Origin: Pseudomonas corrugata
GTDB lineage: Bacteria; Pseudomonadota; Gammaproteobacteria; Pseudomonadales; Pseudomonadaceae
DNA length: 64,000 nt
NCBI RefSeq assembly: GCF_001269905.1
Contig: NZ_LHVK01000006.1
Location: 248,001 to 312,000, forward strand
Reading direction: 5' to 3'
The notes beneath the pieces are model-generated. The model did not search any database. It was not told where the DNA came from and saw only the letters and a list, made by a program, of their open reading frames with translations. The translations under genes were made by a program, and so were the position numbers. This document shows, one piece after another, positions 1 to 10,501 of the stretch. Positions within the stretch are counted from its first letter, which is position 1. Each line of letters starts with the position of its first letter.

Positions 1-467
1 AGAATCGAGAACTGCACGTCGAGATTCTTTTCCCGCACGACCCGCTTGGCCTCTTCGACCACAGTGGTGATGGTGCTGTCAGCGAACTGCGGATACAACG
101 GCGCCAGCGTGATCTTCTTGTGCCCCTGATTCGCCAGGCGCACCAGAGCCGACTCAATGGACGGCTCGCCGTAACGCATCGCCAATTCCACCGGACCTTG
201 GGTCCACTGGGCAGCCATCGCCTGCTGCAGCCGGCGGCTGAGCACCACCAGCGGCGAACCTTCCTCCCACCAGATCGAGGCATAGGCACGGGCCGATTGC
301 TCGGGGCGCTTGATCAGAATCAGCGACACCAGTAAACGTCGCACCGCCCAGGGCAGGTCGATGACGTACGGGTCCATCAGAAATTGATTGAGGTAGCGGC
401 GTACATCGGCCACCGAAGTGGAGGCAGGCGAACCCAGATTCACCAGAAGCAACGCGTGATCGGTCAT
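1..467 (-). CDS. hemH: Ferrochelatase, N-terminal part (runs off the left edge)
   Basis: Ferrochelatase inserts Fe2+ into protoporphyrin IX, the last step of protohaem synthesis, at the cytoplasmic side of the membrane. The first 155 codons are present, with no stop before the window edge. The start region LLLVNLGSP (residues 6-14) and the stretch ending in the MRYG motif are typical of proteobacterial HemH; the catalytic His region lies outside the window. ATG at 467 is chosen because AGGA sits 6 nt upstream. The gene begins 13 nt after the stop of the epimerase-like gene and is probably co-transcribed with it. Partial only because the window ends. Confidence 0.95.
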   Translation of the reverse strand, partial: MTDHALLLVNLGSPASTSVADVRRYLNQFLMDPYVIDLPWAVRRLLVSLILIKRPEQSARAYASIWWEEGSPLVVLSRRLQQAMAAQWTQGPVELAMRYGEPSIESALVRLANQGHKKITLAPLYPQFADSTITTVVEEAKRVVREKNLDVQFSI

Positions 468-480
468 GCAACGTCCTATT

Positions 481-1380
481 TCAAAAGCGGCCGGACAAAT
501 CGTCCAGTGCCGCAGGCAAATCCGTGAATCGGAAAGTGAAACCCGCCGCCTGCAACCGTGCCGGCGTGGCGCGCTGGCCGCCCAGCAGCAGCGACGACAA
601 TTCTCCCAGTGCGACTTTCAATACCAGCTCCGGCATCGGCATCACGGCGGGCCGATTCAACACGTGCCCCAAGGCCTTGGCGAAATCGCGGTTACGCACC
701 GGGTTCGGCGCACAGGCATTATAGGGACCGCTGGCGCCATCGCGGTGCAGAAGAAAATCAATAAGCGCGATTTGATCGTCGATGTGGATCCATGGCATCC
801 ATTGCCGCCCGTTACCGATACGCCCGCCCAGCGCCAGTTTGAAGGGCAATAGCAGCCGCGACAAAAAGCCGCCCTCGGCGGACAGCACCAGGCCGGTGCG
901 GATCAGCACCACGCGTATGCCCATGGCCTCGGCCCGTTGCGCGGTTTCTTCCCAGGCGATGCACAGTTGGCTGGCGAAATCCTCGCTGACCGGCCCCGAC
1001 TCCTCGGTCAATTCCCGTTCGCCGCCGTCGCCGTACCAGCCCACCGCAGAACCTGAAATCAACACGGCGGGTTTCTGTTCGCAGCGCTCCATCCACGCCA
1101 GCAAAACTTCGGTCAGGGTGACGCGACTGCTCCACAACAACATCTTGCGCTTATGGGTCCAGGGCCGATCGGCAATCGGCGCGCCCGCGAGGTTGACCAC
1201 CGCGTCCACCGGCTCGTCGATCTCATCGAGCTTGGCGATTCCCCGCACTTGCGCGCCGCAGATTTTGGCCACCTCTTCGGCTCGGCGGCTCCATACCGTC
1301 AAACGATGTCCCTGCTCCGACCAGAGGCGGCAGAGCTGACGTCCGATCAAACCAGTACCGCCGGTCAGCAATATGTGCAT
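481..1380 (-). CDS. TIGR01777-family NAD(P)-binding epimerase-like protein
   Basis: A 299-residue extended SDR protein of the TIGR01777 (YfcH-like) family. The Rossmann glycine motif GGTGLIG is at residues 7-13, and the family region PWTHKRK is present. The C-terminal third carries the DUF1731 portion typical of the family. The substrate is unknown; homologues often sit beside hemH or photolyase genes, as here. It lies 13 nt upstream of hemH on the same strand, and divergent from the renalase-like gene across a 196-bp gap, so the two could share a control region. Family call is firm, function is not known. Confidence 0.9.
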   Translation of the reverse strand: MHILLTGGTGLIGRQLCRLWSEQGHRLTVWSRRAEEVAKICGAQVRGIAKLDEIDEPVDAVVNLAGAPIADRPWTHKRKMLLWSSRVTLTEVLLAWMERCEQKPAVLISGSAVGWYGDGGERELTEESGPVSEDFASQLCIAWEETAQRAEAMGIRVVLIRTGLVLSAEGGFLSRLLLPFKLALGGRIGNGRQWMPWIHIDDQIALIDFLLHRDGASGPYNACAPNPVRNRDFAKALGHVLNRPAVMPMPELVLKVALGELSSLLLGGQRATPARLQAAGFTFRFTDLPAALDDLSGRF

Positions 1381-1501
1381 GAGATGTTCCTCGCAGCGCG
1401 TTTTACCCGGCCCACTAGTCTATTTTTATAAGCAGGGATTTTTCGTATCGGACAGGGTCTGTGTTTAACAATAGGTCAACCTGTCCAAACGCGAACGGTA
1501 A

Positions 1502-2563
<1,062 letters not shown>

Positions 2564-2656
2564 ATTGCGCCCCCTTCGTGCTACCCGCTGCTGTCGAACG
2601 AGACGGCAGCCTGCCCGTAAATAACGCCAGCGGCCGTTCCTGTCATGCAAACCGGG

Positions 2657-2728
2657 TTGACTTGTACCGCGGTGGATCTATGATGAATAAAATTGTACAA
2701 ACAAACACATTATGTACAAGTTTATACA
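2657..2728 (+). promoter_or_regulatory. Sigma70-type promoter followed by TGTACA repeats
   Basis: TTGACT (2657-2662) and TATGAT (2679-2684) with a 16-bp spacer make a good vegetative promoter. TGTACA follows at 2694-2699 and 2713-2718, with TATACA at 2723-2728, that is, at and just after the expected start site, where a bound repressor would block transcription. The same hexamer lies in front of the renalase-like gene. Likely operator for the MerR protein encoded at 3703. Confidence 0.5.
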
Positions 2729-2740
2729 CCAGAGGTCCCC

Positions 2741-3703
2741 ATGCCCGACTCAACCGCCATCCGCCCGAAAATTGCCATCAGTGCTTGTCTGATGGGAGCA
2801 GAAGTTCGCTTCAATGGCGGGCACAAGCAATCGCAGCTGTGCAGCCGTCTCCTCGCGGAGCATTTTGATTTCGTGCCGGTCTGCCCGGAAGTCGCCATCG
2901 GCCTGGGCATTCCGAGAGAACCGATCCGGTTGGTGGGTAATCCCGAGCAACCCGATGTGGTCGGTACGGTGACACAGGACCTCAACGTGACCCGCCCTTT
3001 GATCGATTACGCTCGGCAAATGGCTGCGGAACTCGATGACATTTGTGGTTACATCTTCATGCAGAAATCGCCGTCATGCGGACTGGAGCGGGTCAAAGTC
3101 TATGACCATAACGGCGTGTCACAGCCAGGTGGCGGACGCGGTGTCTACGCCCAGGCATTCTGCGACCTCCACCCGGACCTGCCGGTGGAAGAAGACGGCC
3201 GCCTCAACGATCCGGTACTGCGAGAGAATTTTCTGACCCGGGTATTCGCCTACGCTGCCTGGCAGCCGCTACGCCGCAAGGGCCTGACCCGGCGAGACCT
3301 GATCGAGTTCCACTCGCGTTATAAGTACCTGCTGATGGCTCACAACCCTGTGCAATACAAGATCCTCGGCAACCTGTTGGGCAGCATGGGCAAGACCGAC
3401 CCCAATGAGCTGGGCCCGCGATACTTCAGCGCATTGATGGCCGCCCTGAAAAAATGCGCCACCCGTCGCACCCATACCAATGTGTTGCAGCACCTGAGCG
3501 GTTATCTCAAGCGCGCCATCGATGCCGAGGACAAGCAGGAAGTTCAGCATCTCATCGCCCAGTACCGCCTCGGCATCGTACCGCTGGTAGTGCCGCTGAC
3601 ACTGCTCAAACATCACCTTCGCCAACATCCCGATCCCTACCTGGCGCAGCAAGTCTACCTGCAACCGCACCCGGAAAATCTCAGTTTGCGGAACGCCATC
3701 TGA
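2741..3703 (+). CDS. DUF523-DUF1722 (YbgA-type) protein
   Basis: A 320-residue two-domain protein. The N-terminal half is DUF523, with ISACLMG near residue 12, the PEVAIGLGIPREP segment and the cysteine motif KSPSCGL. The C-terminal part, from about residue 190, is DUF1722 (YbgA), rich in basic helices. Proteins of this architecture repeatedly neighbour photolyase and MerR genes; their biochemical role is not settled. ATG at 2741 is preceded by AGAGG 5 nt upstream; an in-frame TTG at 2693 lies inside the operator region and is unlikely. The stop overlaps the next start by one base (TGATG), indicating translational coupling to the regulator. Confidence 0.85.
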   Translation: MPDSTAIRPKIAISACLMGAEVRFNGGHKQSQLCSRLLAEHFDFVPVCPEVAIGLGIPREPIRLVGNPEQPDVVGTVTQDLNVTRPLIDYARQMAAELDDICGYIFMQKSPSCGLERVKVYDHNGVSQPGGGRGVYAQAFCDLHPDLPVEEDGRLNDPVLRENFLTRVFAYAAWQPLRRKGLTRRDLIEFHSRYKYLLMAHNPVQYKILGNLLGSMGKTDPNELGPRYFSALMAALKKCATRRTHTNVLQHLSGYLKRAIDAEDKQEVQHLIAQYRLGIVPLVVPLTLLKHHLRQHPDPYLAQQVYLQPHPENLSLRNAI

Positions 3704-4641
3704 TGAAAGGCGATACCGACTCCAGCGCTCGTGAAGACCTTGGCGCCGATTTCGCCCAGGCCCTGGCGGACGGCTGGCTTCCCATACGCGAAGTGGCGCG
3801 GAGAACCGGTGTCAACGCCGTGACGTTGCGGGCCTGGGAACGCCGCTACGGCCTGATCGTGCCGTTACGCACGCCCAAGGGACACCGGTTGTTCAACGCC
3901 GAACATGTGCAGCGAATCCAGAGCATCCTCACCTGGATCGACCGGGGCGTGACGGTCAGCAAGATCAAGCCCTTGCTCGATACTCCACAACCCTGCACCG
4001 AGCCACTGGACAGCGATTGGCAGAGTCAGCGTCACGCCCTCACCCTGGCTGTGACGCAACTGGCCGAGCGCCAGGTCGACGACGTGGTCAATCAGGCCAT
4101 GGGCTTGTACCCACCCTGGACCGTGTGCGAACAATTGCTGTTGCCCTTGCTGGAGGAGTTGCAATTGCGCTGGCAGGGTCAGTTCGGCGCACAGTTGGAA
4201 CGGGTGTTCCTGTACTCCTGGCTGCGCAGCAAATTCGGCAGTCGGATCTACCACAACAACCGTCAGCTCCGCGGCGCGCCGTTGCTGCTGGTCAACCATT
4301 CGGACGTTCCCCTGGAACCCGGCCTGTGGCTCACCGCCTGGCTGGCGAGCAGCGCCGATTGCCCGGTGGAGGTCTTCGACGGGCCGATACCGGCAGGCGA
4401 ACTGGCCTTGGCGGTCGAACGCCTCAAGGCCCGCGGCGTACTCCTGTATTCCAGCCACGCCATGAACCTGTCCCAACTGCCCAGGCTGCTTAATGGAGTC
4501 GACTGCCCGATCATCATTGCCGGCACCGCAGCCTCGATCCATCACGCCAAATCACCCGCCGGCGGCTCGATGAAAGACATCATCTGGGCCGAAGACCCGC
4601 TATCGGCTTACCGCGAGCTGAGTCACAGAGCACTCCTTTGA
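3703..4641 (+). CDS. MerR-family regulator of the LitR/PplR (light-response) type
   Basis: A 312-residue transcription regulator. Residues 26-65 form a MerR winged helix-turn-helix (IREVARRTGVNAVTLRAWERRYG); the rest resembles the cobalamin-binding C-terminal half of CarH/LitR photoreceptors. In AdoB12-dependent CarH the light-sensing motif is Trp-x9-Glu-His; here the best match is W157-x8-E166-R167, so the Glu-His pair reads Glu-Arg and the DxHxxG motif is not seen. That fits class II LitR proteins such as Pseudomonas putida PplR, which work without bound B12 and need a partner LOV photoreceptor. Photolyase follows 12 nt later. Probable repressor of its own regulon through the TGTACA sites. 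Confidence 0.85.
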   Translation: MKGDTDSSAREDLGADFAQALADGWLPIREVARRTGVNAVTLRAWERRYGLIVPLRTPKGHRLFNAEHVQRIQSILTWIDRGVTVSKIKPLLDTPQPCTEPLDSDWQSQRHALTLAVTQLAERQVDDVVNQAMGLYPPWTVCEQLLLPLLEELQLRWQGQFGAQLERVFLYSWLRSKFGSRIYHNNRQLRGAPLLLVNHSDVPLEPGLWLTAWLASSADCPVEVFDGPIPAGELALAVERLKARGVLLYSSHAMNLSQLPRLLNGVDCPIIIAGTAASIHHAKSPAGGSMKDIIWAEDPLSAYRELSHRALL

Positions 4642-4653
4642 AATGGAACCCCC

Positions 4654-6108
4654 ATGCAACTGATCTGGCTGCGCAGCGACCTGCGCCTGAACGACAATAC
4701 CGCGCTGGCCGCAGCTGCCGCCGCGGGGCCTTGTGTGGCGGTGTACCTGACGAGCCCGGGGCAATGGCGTGTCCACGATGACGCACCGTGCAAGATCGAT
4801 TTCTGGCTTCGCAATCTGGCTTCGTTGAGCGCAGCCTTGGCCGAACTGAACATCCCCTTGCTGATCCGCCCCGCGCCGCACTGGGATCAGGCGCCGTCGG
4901 CACTGCTCACCCTGTGCCGCGAACTGAGCATCAATGCCGTTCATGTGAACGAAGAATACGGGGTAAATGAAACCCGGCGCGATGCCGAAGCAGCCCAATG
5001 CCTGAAAGCCAACGGCATCGACTTTCACAGCTATCTCGACCAGTTGCTGTTCAAGCCCGGCAGCGTACTGACCCGGACCGGCAGTTATTTCCAAGTGTTC
5101 AGCCAGTTTCGCAAAGTCTGCTACAGCCGCCTGCACCTTTCGCTGCCGAAGCTGATCCGCGCACCGTCCCGGCAGGCACCAACCAATATCCACAGCGACC
5201 CGGTGCCGACTCAGGTAGAAGGCTTTGCTCTTCCCGGCGATTCCCTGCGCGCCCTCTGGCCCGCCGGTGAAAACGAAGCCCGGCGACGCCTCGACACCTT
5301 TGTCGATCAACACCTGGACTTCTACCAGAGCGAACGGGACTTCCCGGCCAGGCCCGGTACCAGCCAGCTTTCAGCTTACCTGGTCGCTGGCGTAGTCTCG
5401 CCGCGCCAGTGCCTGCACGCAGCATTGCAAGCCAACCAGGGTGAATTCGAGAGCGGAAATGTCGGTGCTGTGACCTGGATCAATGAATTGCTCTGGCGCG
5501 AGTTCTATAAACACATTCTGGTGGGCTTTCCCCGTGTGTCCCGTCATCGCGCATTCCGCCCGGAAACCGAAGCCCTGGCTTGGCGCAATGCGCCTGAAGA
5601 ACTGACTGCCTGGAAGCAGGCACGCACCGGTCTGCCGATTATCGATGCAGCCATGCGCCAGTTGCTGGAAACAGGATGGATGCACAACCGCTTACGGATG
5701 GTCGTCGCGATGTTTCTCACCAAGAATCTGCTTATCGACTGGCGCGAAGGCGAGCGCTTTTTCATGCAACACCTGATCGACGGAGACCTGGCCGCCAATA
5801 ACGGTGGCTGGCAATGGAGCGCCTCCACCGGCACCGATGCGGCGCCCTGGTTCCGCATCTTCAACCCATTGAGTCAATCTGAAAAATTCGATCGTAAGGG
5901 CCTGTTTATCAAACGCTGGTTACCTGAGCTGAACGATCTTGATGAGCAACAGGTCCATAACCCTTTGGACGGGTTGTTTAACAGGGCGGACTATCCGGCT
6001 CCAATCGTCAATCTCAGCCAATCCAGGGAGCGTGCGCTGGGGGCTTTCAGGAATCTGCCAACGCGACAACAGGCCATGATTGAAAAGCCGGGCGATCAGC
6101 GAACATGA
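4654..6108 (+). CDS. phrB: Deoxyribodipyrimidine photo-lyase
   Basis: A 484-residue class I CPD photolyase, which uses blue light and FADH- to split cyclobutane pyrimidine dimers. The N-terminal antenna-binding alpha/beta domain (residues 2 to about 130) opens with LIWLRSDLRLNDN. The C-terminal FAD domain (from about residue 200) contains WINELLWREFYKHI and the NNGGWQWSASTGTDAAPWF region that lines the flavin pocket. It starts 12 nt after the MerR gene, so light-dependent induction with that gene is likely. Confidence 0.95.
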   Translation: MQLIWLRSDLRLNDNTALAAAAAAGPCVAVYLTSPGQWRVHDDAPCKIDFWLRNLASLSAALAELNIPLLIRPAPHWDQAPSALLTLCRELSINAVHVNEEYGVNETRRDAEAAQCLKANGIDFHSYLDQLLFKPGSVLTRTGSYFQVFSQFRKVCYSRLHLSLPKLIRAPSRQAPTNIHSDPVPTQVEGFALPGDSLRALWPAGENEARRRLDTFVDQHLDFYQSERDFPARPGTSQLSAYLVAGVVSPRQCLHAALQANQGEFESGNVGAVTWINELLWREFYKHILVGFPRVSRHRAFRPETEALAWRNAPEELTAWKQARTGLPIIDAAMRQLLETGWMHNRLRMVVAMFLTKNLLIDWREGERFFMQHLIDGDLAANNGGWQWSASTGTDAAPWFRIFNPLSQSEKFDRKGLFIKRWLPELNDLDEQQVHNPLDGLFNRADYPAPIVNLSQSRERALGAFRNLPTRQQAMIEKPGDQRT

Positions 6109-6233
6109 AACTATCGCTATCCGGATGCACGCCCAGCCAGACGAGATATAGTCGGACCAGGCAGAAGGACTTTGCCTGCCGTAGACGTCCCCTACCTGTC
6201 GCGGCGTGTCGCCCCGACTAAAAGGAGTATGGA

Positions 6234-6992
6234 ATGGGTCAGAGACCACCACGACGGTATTGGCTGACGGGCGCTGGTAACGGAGTCGGCGCTTCCTTGG
6301 CCCAGGCAATACTCGAAACCGGGGCAAACCTGGCCATCAGTTCAAGCTCGGCTCAATCCTGCGAAGCGCTCTCGGCACGTTATCCGGGCCACGTACTGAC
6401 GATGCCCGGCGACTTGACCGACGGCCAGACGGTACGCGACATCACTGATCGAATCGCTCAGCAGTGGGGGGCCCTGGACACGCTGATCCTGAACGCCGGC
6501 ACTACCGAGTACGTCAACAGTCAGCTCCCCGACGCGTCTCTCATCGAACACATTGTGCGCAGCAACCTGATGGTCGCAAGCCTTTGCATCGAAACAGCCT
6601 CGCCATTGCTGCGTGCCGGCACCGCGCCCCTGCTGGTGGGAATCATCAGCCCGGCAACCTCCCTGTCACCGTCCCACACCGAGGGCGGCAACGGGGCAAT
6701 GCGTTATCTGTTCGAATCGGCTCGCGCCTCCGAAAACATCGACATAACGCTCGTTCGACCGGACTTCGATAACGCGCTCGGGAGCCTGGCGGACTTTCCG
6801 GCCACACCAGGGTCGGCAGACGAAGCGGCCGCCTACATCCTGAGTCAGTTGGTCGAACGCCCCCATGAAGTGCTCCTCCCTGTCACGGCCCTGACCGCGC
6901 TGTGGCCGTTACCAACACCGGGCCAGACCGCACAGGCGGACATCGATCCTTGCCAGGTAAGCGCCAGGTCACCGATCAAGGGTCGACCGTGA
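6234..6992 (+). CDS. SDR-fold protein without the YxxxK catalytic motif
   Basis: A 252-residue Rossmann protein. The nucleotide-binding motif TGAGNGVG is at residues 12-19, and LILNAG matches the SDR NNAG position. The expected Tyr-x3-Lys pair is not visible: the corresponding segment around GGNGAMRYLFE has a Tyr but no Lys four residues on. It may be an atypical reductase or a non-catalytic family member. AAGGAG lies 6 nt before the ATG. It follows the photolyase after 125 bp and precedes the YkgJ-type gene by 28 bp. Confidence 0.75.
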   Translation: MGQRPPRRYWLTGAGNGVGASLAQAILETGANLAISSSSAQSCEALSARYPGHVLTMPGDLTDGQTVRDITDRIAQQWGALDTLILNAGTTEYVNSQLPDASLIEHIVRSNLMVASLCIETASPLLRAGTAPLLVGIISPATSLSPSHTEGGNGAMRYLFESARASENIDITLVRPDFDNALGSLADFPATPGSADEAAAYILSQLVERPHEVLLPVTALTALWPLPTPGQTAQADIDPCQVSARSPIKGRP

Positions 6993-7020
6993 GCGGCCCG
7001 GTTGCCTTACACTGCGCGCC

Positions 7021-7326
7021 ATGGAAACCATCCCTCTCGCTGACCTCACTGCACCGACCGTTACGTGCTCAACGTGCGCGGCGTGCTGCTGCCAACTGGA
7101 AGTGCTGCTGATCACCGATACCGGCGTCCCGCAACGCTTCATCGCCACGGACGATTGGGGTGGGGAAGTCATGCTGCGCCTTGATGACGGCTGGTGCGCT
7201 GCGCTGGATCGCGACAGCATGAAGTGCACCATCTACGAAAAACGCCCGCTGATCTGTCGGGAGTTCGAAATGGGAGCACCGGAATGCATTGAGGAACGCC
7301 GCGGGATCACGACGGCGTATCGGTAG
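7021..7326 (+). CDS. YkgJ-family cysteine-cluster protein
   Basis: A 101-residue protein with cysteines grouped at both ends: C-S-T-C-A-A-C-C-C near residue 16, then KCTIYEKRPLICREFEMGAPEC in the C-terminal third (quoted in two linked parts of one motif). This is the YkgJ / Fe-S zinc-cluster family (PF03692), thought to bind a metal or Fe-S cluster; the role is unknown. It begins 28 nt after the SDR gene and ends just before a REP pair, which probably closes this transcription unit. Confidence 0.8.
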   Translation: METIPLADLTAPTVTCSTCAACCCQLEVLLITDTGVPQRFIATDDWGGEVMLRLDDGWCAALDRDSMKCTIYEKRPLICREFEMGAPECIEERRGITTAYR

Positions 7327-7349
7327 AGCACGAGCGCCAACTGATCCTC

Positions 7350-7435
7350 TGCTATCGCGAGCAGGGGTTGGAGGGACCATCGATCTGACAGCCACCTCGA
7401 AACACTAATGTGGGAGCGAGCCTGCTCGCGATAGC
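7350..7435. repeat. REPIN: inverted pair of Pseudomonas REP sequences
   Basis: GCTATCGCGAGCAGG (7351-7365) and its inverse CCTGCTCGCGATAGC (7421-7435) face each other around a 55-bp spacer, so the transcript can fold as one long hairpin. The sequence is the common Pseudomonas fluorescens-group REP. It separates the convergent YkgJ and pagL genes; a single copy recurs at 37171. Confidence 0.8.
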
Positions 7436-7496
7436 GGTGGTACAGTCATCATCACAGCCAATGCCCCACCGCCGTTACAAGCGGGCTCCATCAGTA

Positions 7497-8015
7497 TCAA
7501 AGCGGCATCGTGTAGTGCAGGGCGTAGCTTTCCACGCCATCGTTGGTCGACTTGATGCCCGCATTGGAATAGTGAGTGGCGCGAATGCCCACTTCATGTC
7601 CGCCAGTGAAGCGCAGGCCGAAGCCGATGCGATCTTCGAACTGGAAAGCGGTACCGAGCTTGTTATCTTCCACCTCGGTCTTGTCGAACAGCGCAACGCC
7701 CACACCGGCCTCGATGTAAGGTTTCACGTTCTCACCGGAAAATTCATACACGAAGACGGGCGAAAACGACAGGCTATGGTTACTGGACGTCTTATCCCCT
7801 TCCCAGTAGGTGTAGGCACCGCTCCAGTAGCCGGTCAGACGACCTACGTCGCTTTGCCACCAACTCTTGTCCCAATCGAATTGCATCCCCAGACGATAAG
7901 TCATGGTCGAGTCGCTGGTCTGGCCGACCCCGAACTCCACACCCGCAGCCTGTGCGGTGTAGGTGTGCCCCAGCAATGCAGCCGCAAATGCGGCAAAGCA
8001 GAATAAGCGCTTCAT
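7497..8015 (-). CDS. pagL: Lipid A 3-O-deacylase
   Basis: A 172-residue outer-membrane beta-barrel that removes the 3-O acyl chain from lipid A, altering TLR4 recognition and antimicrobial peptide resistance. Residues 1-23 are a signal peptide ending in TAQA. The catalytic His-Ser lies in RATHYSNAGIK, as in Pseudomonas aeruginosa PagL. The second in-frame ATG (8015) is chosen because AAGGA is 8 nt upstream of it, whereas that same AAGGA abuts the earlier ATG at 8024. It is transcribed alone, leftward, between murI and the REP pair. Confidence 0.92.
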   Translation of the reverse strand: MKRLFCFAAFAAALLGHTYTAQAAGVEFGVGQTSDSTMTYRLGMQFDWDKSWWQSDVGRLTGYWSGAYTYWEGDKTSSNHSLSFSPVFVYEFSGENVKPYIEAGVGVALFDKTEVEDNKLGTAFQFEDRIGFGLRFTGGHEVGIRATHYSNAGIKSTNDGVESYALHYTMPL

Positions 8016-8126
8016 TAGAAACATCCTTTTCCGACGAACATAGTTAGTTTTTTGTTACAGGCAAAGCTATAGAAATCCGCGCTAGAACAGAAGTTCAGCA
8101 GCATTTACGGAATTTTCACATTTTGC

Positions 8127-8918
8127 TTACAGATTGAAGCTTCGCACAAGGCCAGACGAATGCCATAGCGTCGGTAGGATATTTCTTAAATGTGTCGGAT
8201 CAGCACTACTCCAGAATTGAGTTTCGCTGGCCGGCCCCTCTGCCAACAACCCACGTTCGGCCAGCAGGCGCTGAAGTTGTCGAGCCACGGCTGCGCCCGT
8301 GTCGATCAGGCTGATGTGATCCGGGATCATTTGCTTGAGCAACGGTCTGAGGAACGGATAGTGCGTGCAACCCAGGATCAGCGTATCGCAGCCGGCTGCC
8401 AGCAATGGATCAACGTAATGTTTCAGCAACTGATGCAAGGCCGGACTCTGCAAGTCACCTGCCTCAATCAGCTCCACCAGCCCGGGACACGGTTGAGTGA
8501 TGACCTGTACATCGGTGGCGAAACGGTCGAGCAAGGCGGCGAACTTGGCACTCTGCAAAGTACCAGTGGTGGCCAGTACGCCGACAATGCCACTGCGGGT
8601 AGCGGCGGCGGCCGGCTTGACGGCCGGCTCCATGCCGACGATAGGCCAGTGGGGAAAGTCGCGACGCAAATCAGCCACCGCAGCGACCGTCGCGGTGTTG
8701 CAAGCCACCACCAACGCCTTGGCACCCTGGCCGAGGAGAAAATCGGCAATGATCGCGCAGCGCTGTCGGATGTATTCCGGCGTTTTCTCGCCGTAGGGAA
8801 TATGCCCGCAGTCAGCGACGTACAACAGCGATTCGTTCGGCAGCAGCCGACGAATTTCCCCCAGCACCGACAATCCGCCGACACCCGAGTCGAGCACGCC
8901 GACCGGCGCCTCACTCAT
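8127..8918 (-). CDS. murI: Glutamate racemase
   Basis: A 263-residue cytoplasmic enzyme that makes D-glutamate for peptidoglycan. [13 protein letters not shown] opens the protein; the two catalytic cysteines are in [12 protein letters not shown] and [14 protein letters not shown] at 8918 gives the family's usual N-terminus and overlaps the end of moeB by 8 nt. It is the last gene of the leftward operon hemA-prfA-prmC-moeB-murI. Confidence 0.95.
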   Translation of the reverse strand: MSEAPVGVLDSGVGGLSVLGEIRRLLPNESLLYVADCGHIPYGEKTPEYIRQRCAIIADFLLGQGAKALVVACNTATVAAVADLRRDFPHWPIVGMEPAVKPAAAATRSGIVGVLATTGTLQSAKFAALLDRFATDVQVITQPCPGLVELIEAGDLQSPALHQLLKHYVDPLLAAGCDTLILGCTHYPFLRPLLKQMIPDHISLIDTGAAVARQLQRLLAERGLLAEGPASETQFWSSADPTHLRNILPTLWHSSGLVRSFNL

Positions 8919-9666
8919 GTGGGTCACCACAGACACTGCACGCCGGGTCACGCTTGACCCGCAATTCGCGGAACCGCGTACCCAAGGCATCGATCAACAA
9001 CAGGCGCCCCACCAACGGCTCACCAAAACCGGCCAGCAGCTTCAAGGCTTCAAGGGCTTGCAGACTGCCCACCAAGCCCACCAACGGCCCAAGCACCCCT
9101 GCTTCGCTGCAGGTCAACTCGGCCTCGCTGCCGTGGCCGTAGAGGCAGTGATAGCAAGGGCTTTCGGGACGACGGGGATCGAACACCGAAAGCTGGCCCT
9201 CGAGACGGATCGCCGCACCGCTGACCAGCGGCTTGCCCGCCGCGACACACGCCGCGTTGACCGCCGTGCGCGTCGAGAAATTATCGGAACAGTCCAGCAC
9301 CAGATCCACCGCCGCCACAGCCACGGCCAAGCTGTCTTCGTCCATGGCCGCCGGATGAGGCACCAGTCGAACCTCGGGGTTGATCGCCGCAAGGCGACGC
9401 ATGGCCGAATCGACCTTGCTCAGGCCGACGCTGTCGGTGTCGTGGATGATCTGGCGTTGCAGGTTGGTCAGGTCGACCGTGTCGAAGTCTGCCAGGTGCA
9501 GCTCGCCAACGCCCGCGGCGGCCAGATAGAGCGCCACCGGCGCACCGAGGCCACCAAGACCGACGATCAACGCACGACTCTGTTTGAGGCGCAACTGGCC
9601 GCCGATGTCCACCTGTTGCAGCAGTATCTGCCGACTGTAGCGCAACAACTCCTGATCGTTCAGCAC
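8911..9666 (-). CDS. moeB: ThiF/MoeB-family adenylyltransferase
   Basis: A 251-residue E1-like enzyme that adenylates the C-terminus of MoaD (or a ThiS-like sulphur carrier) in molybdopterin synthesis. The nucleotide-binding GLGGLGAP lies near residue 37, and the zinc-binding pairs are PCYHC and CSVC. Both candidate starts are GTG, at 9675 and 9666. I prefer 9666 because it gives the conserved [16 protein letters not shown]-terminus and has a GGGG Shine-Dalgarno about 8 nt upstream. Either way it overlaps, or nearly abuts, the end of prmC. Confidence 0.9.
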   Translation of the reverse strand: MLNDQELLRYSRQILLQQVDIGGQLRLKQSRALIVGLGGLGAPVALYLAAAGVGELHLADFDTVDLTNLQRQIIHDTDSVGLSKVDSAMRRLAAINPEVRLVPHPAAMDEDSLAVAVAAVDLVLDCSDNFSTRTAVNAACVAAGKPLVSGAAIRLEGQLSVFDPRRPESPCYHCLYGHGSEAELTCSEAGVLGPLVGLVGSLQALEALKLLAGFGEPLVGRLLLIDALGTRFRELRVKRDPACSVCGDPHE

Positions 9667-10490
9667 GGCAGGCACCCCAGGCTGATGCGTTCATGGCCGC
9701 CCAGGTCCTTGCGACTGTGGACCTCGGAAAAACCCTGGATTTGCAACAGATCCCGCACCGCACCGGCCTGATCGTAACCGTGCTCGAGCATCAACCAGCC
9801 GCCCGGCGCCAGGTGATCCGGTGCCTGGGCGATGATTTCGCGCAGATCATCGAGCCCATCCTGGCCCGCGACCAATGCACTGGAAGGTTCGAAACGCACG
9901 TCGCCTTCGGCCAGGTGCGGATCGGCGGCGGCAATATAAGGCGGGTTGCTGATGATCAACTCGAAACGCTCGCCATCCAAAGCAATGAACCAGTGACTGC
10001 TCAGCACCGTGACGTTGACCAGGCCCAGGCGCTGGCGATTGCGTTCGGCCAAGGCGACGGCCTCCAGCACCCGGTCGACCGCCGTGACCTTCCAGGCTTG
10101 ACGCTCGCTGGCCAGGGCCAGGGCAATCGCGCCGCTGCCGGTGCCCAGATCCAGAACCCTGGCCGCAGCGGCCGGCAACAAGGCCAGCGCGGTTTCCACC
10201 AGCAACTCAGTGTCCGGACGCGGGATCAGGGTATGGGGCGCGACTTCCAGGTCGAGCTTCCAGAAGCCCTGCTGCCCCAGGATATAGGCCACCGGCTCAC
10301 CGGAGCGACGCCGATGCAGATATTCGGAAAACAGCAGGGCGGCCTCGCTTGGCACGATCCGCTCGGGCCAGGTGTGCAGGAAGCTGCGGGACTTGCCCAG
10401 CGCAGCCGCCAGCAGTAACTCGGTATCCAGTTTTGGCGTGGGTGAATCCGGCAACTCGGCGGCACGTAGCAGACTGGCGATGATGGTCAT
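9660..10490 (-). CDS. prmC: Release factor glutamine methyltransferase
   Basis: A 276-residue SAM-dependent enzyme that methylates the glutamine of the GGQ loop in RF1 and RF2. The SAM-binding motif VLDLGTGSGAIAL and the catalytic NPPY (in LIISNPPYIAA) are intact. It starts 11 nt after its substrate gene prfA, the usual arrangement. Confidence 0.95.
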   Translation of the reverse strand: MTIIASLLRAAELPDSPTPKLDTELLLAAALGKSRSFLHTWPERIVPSEAALLFSEYLHRRRSGEPVAYILGQQGFWKLDLEVAPHTLIPRPDTELLVETALALLPAAAARVLDLGTGSGAIALALASERQAWKVTAVDRVLEAVALAERNRQRLGLVNVTVLSSHWFIALDGERFELIISNPPYIAAADPHLAEGDVRFEPSSALVAGQDGLDDLREIIAQAPDHLAPGGWLMLEHGYDQAGAVRDLLQIQGFSEVHSRKDLGGHERISLGCLPC

Positions 10491-10501
10491 GTGTTCACCT
10501 T

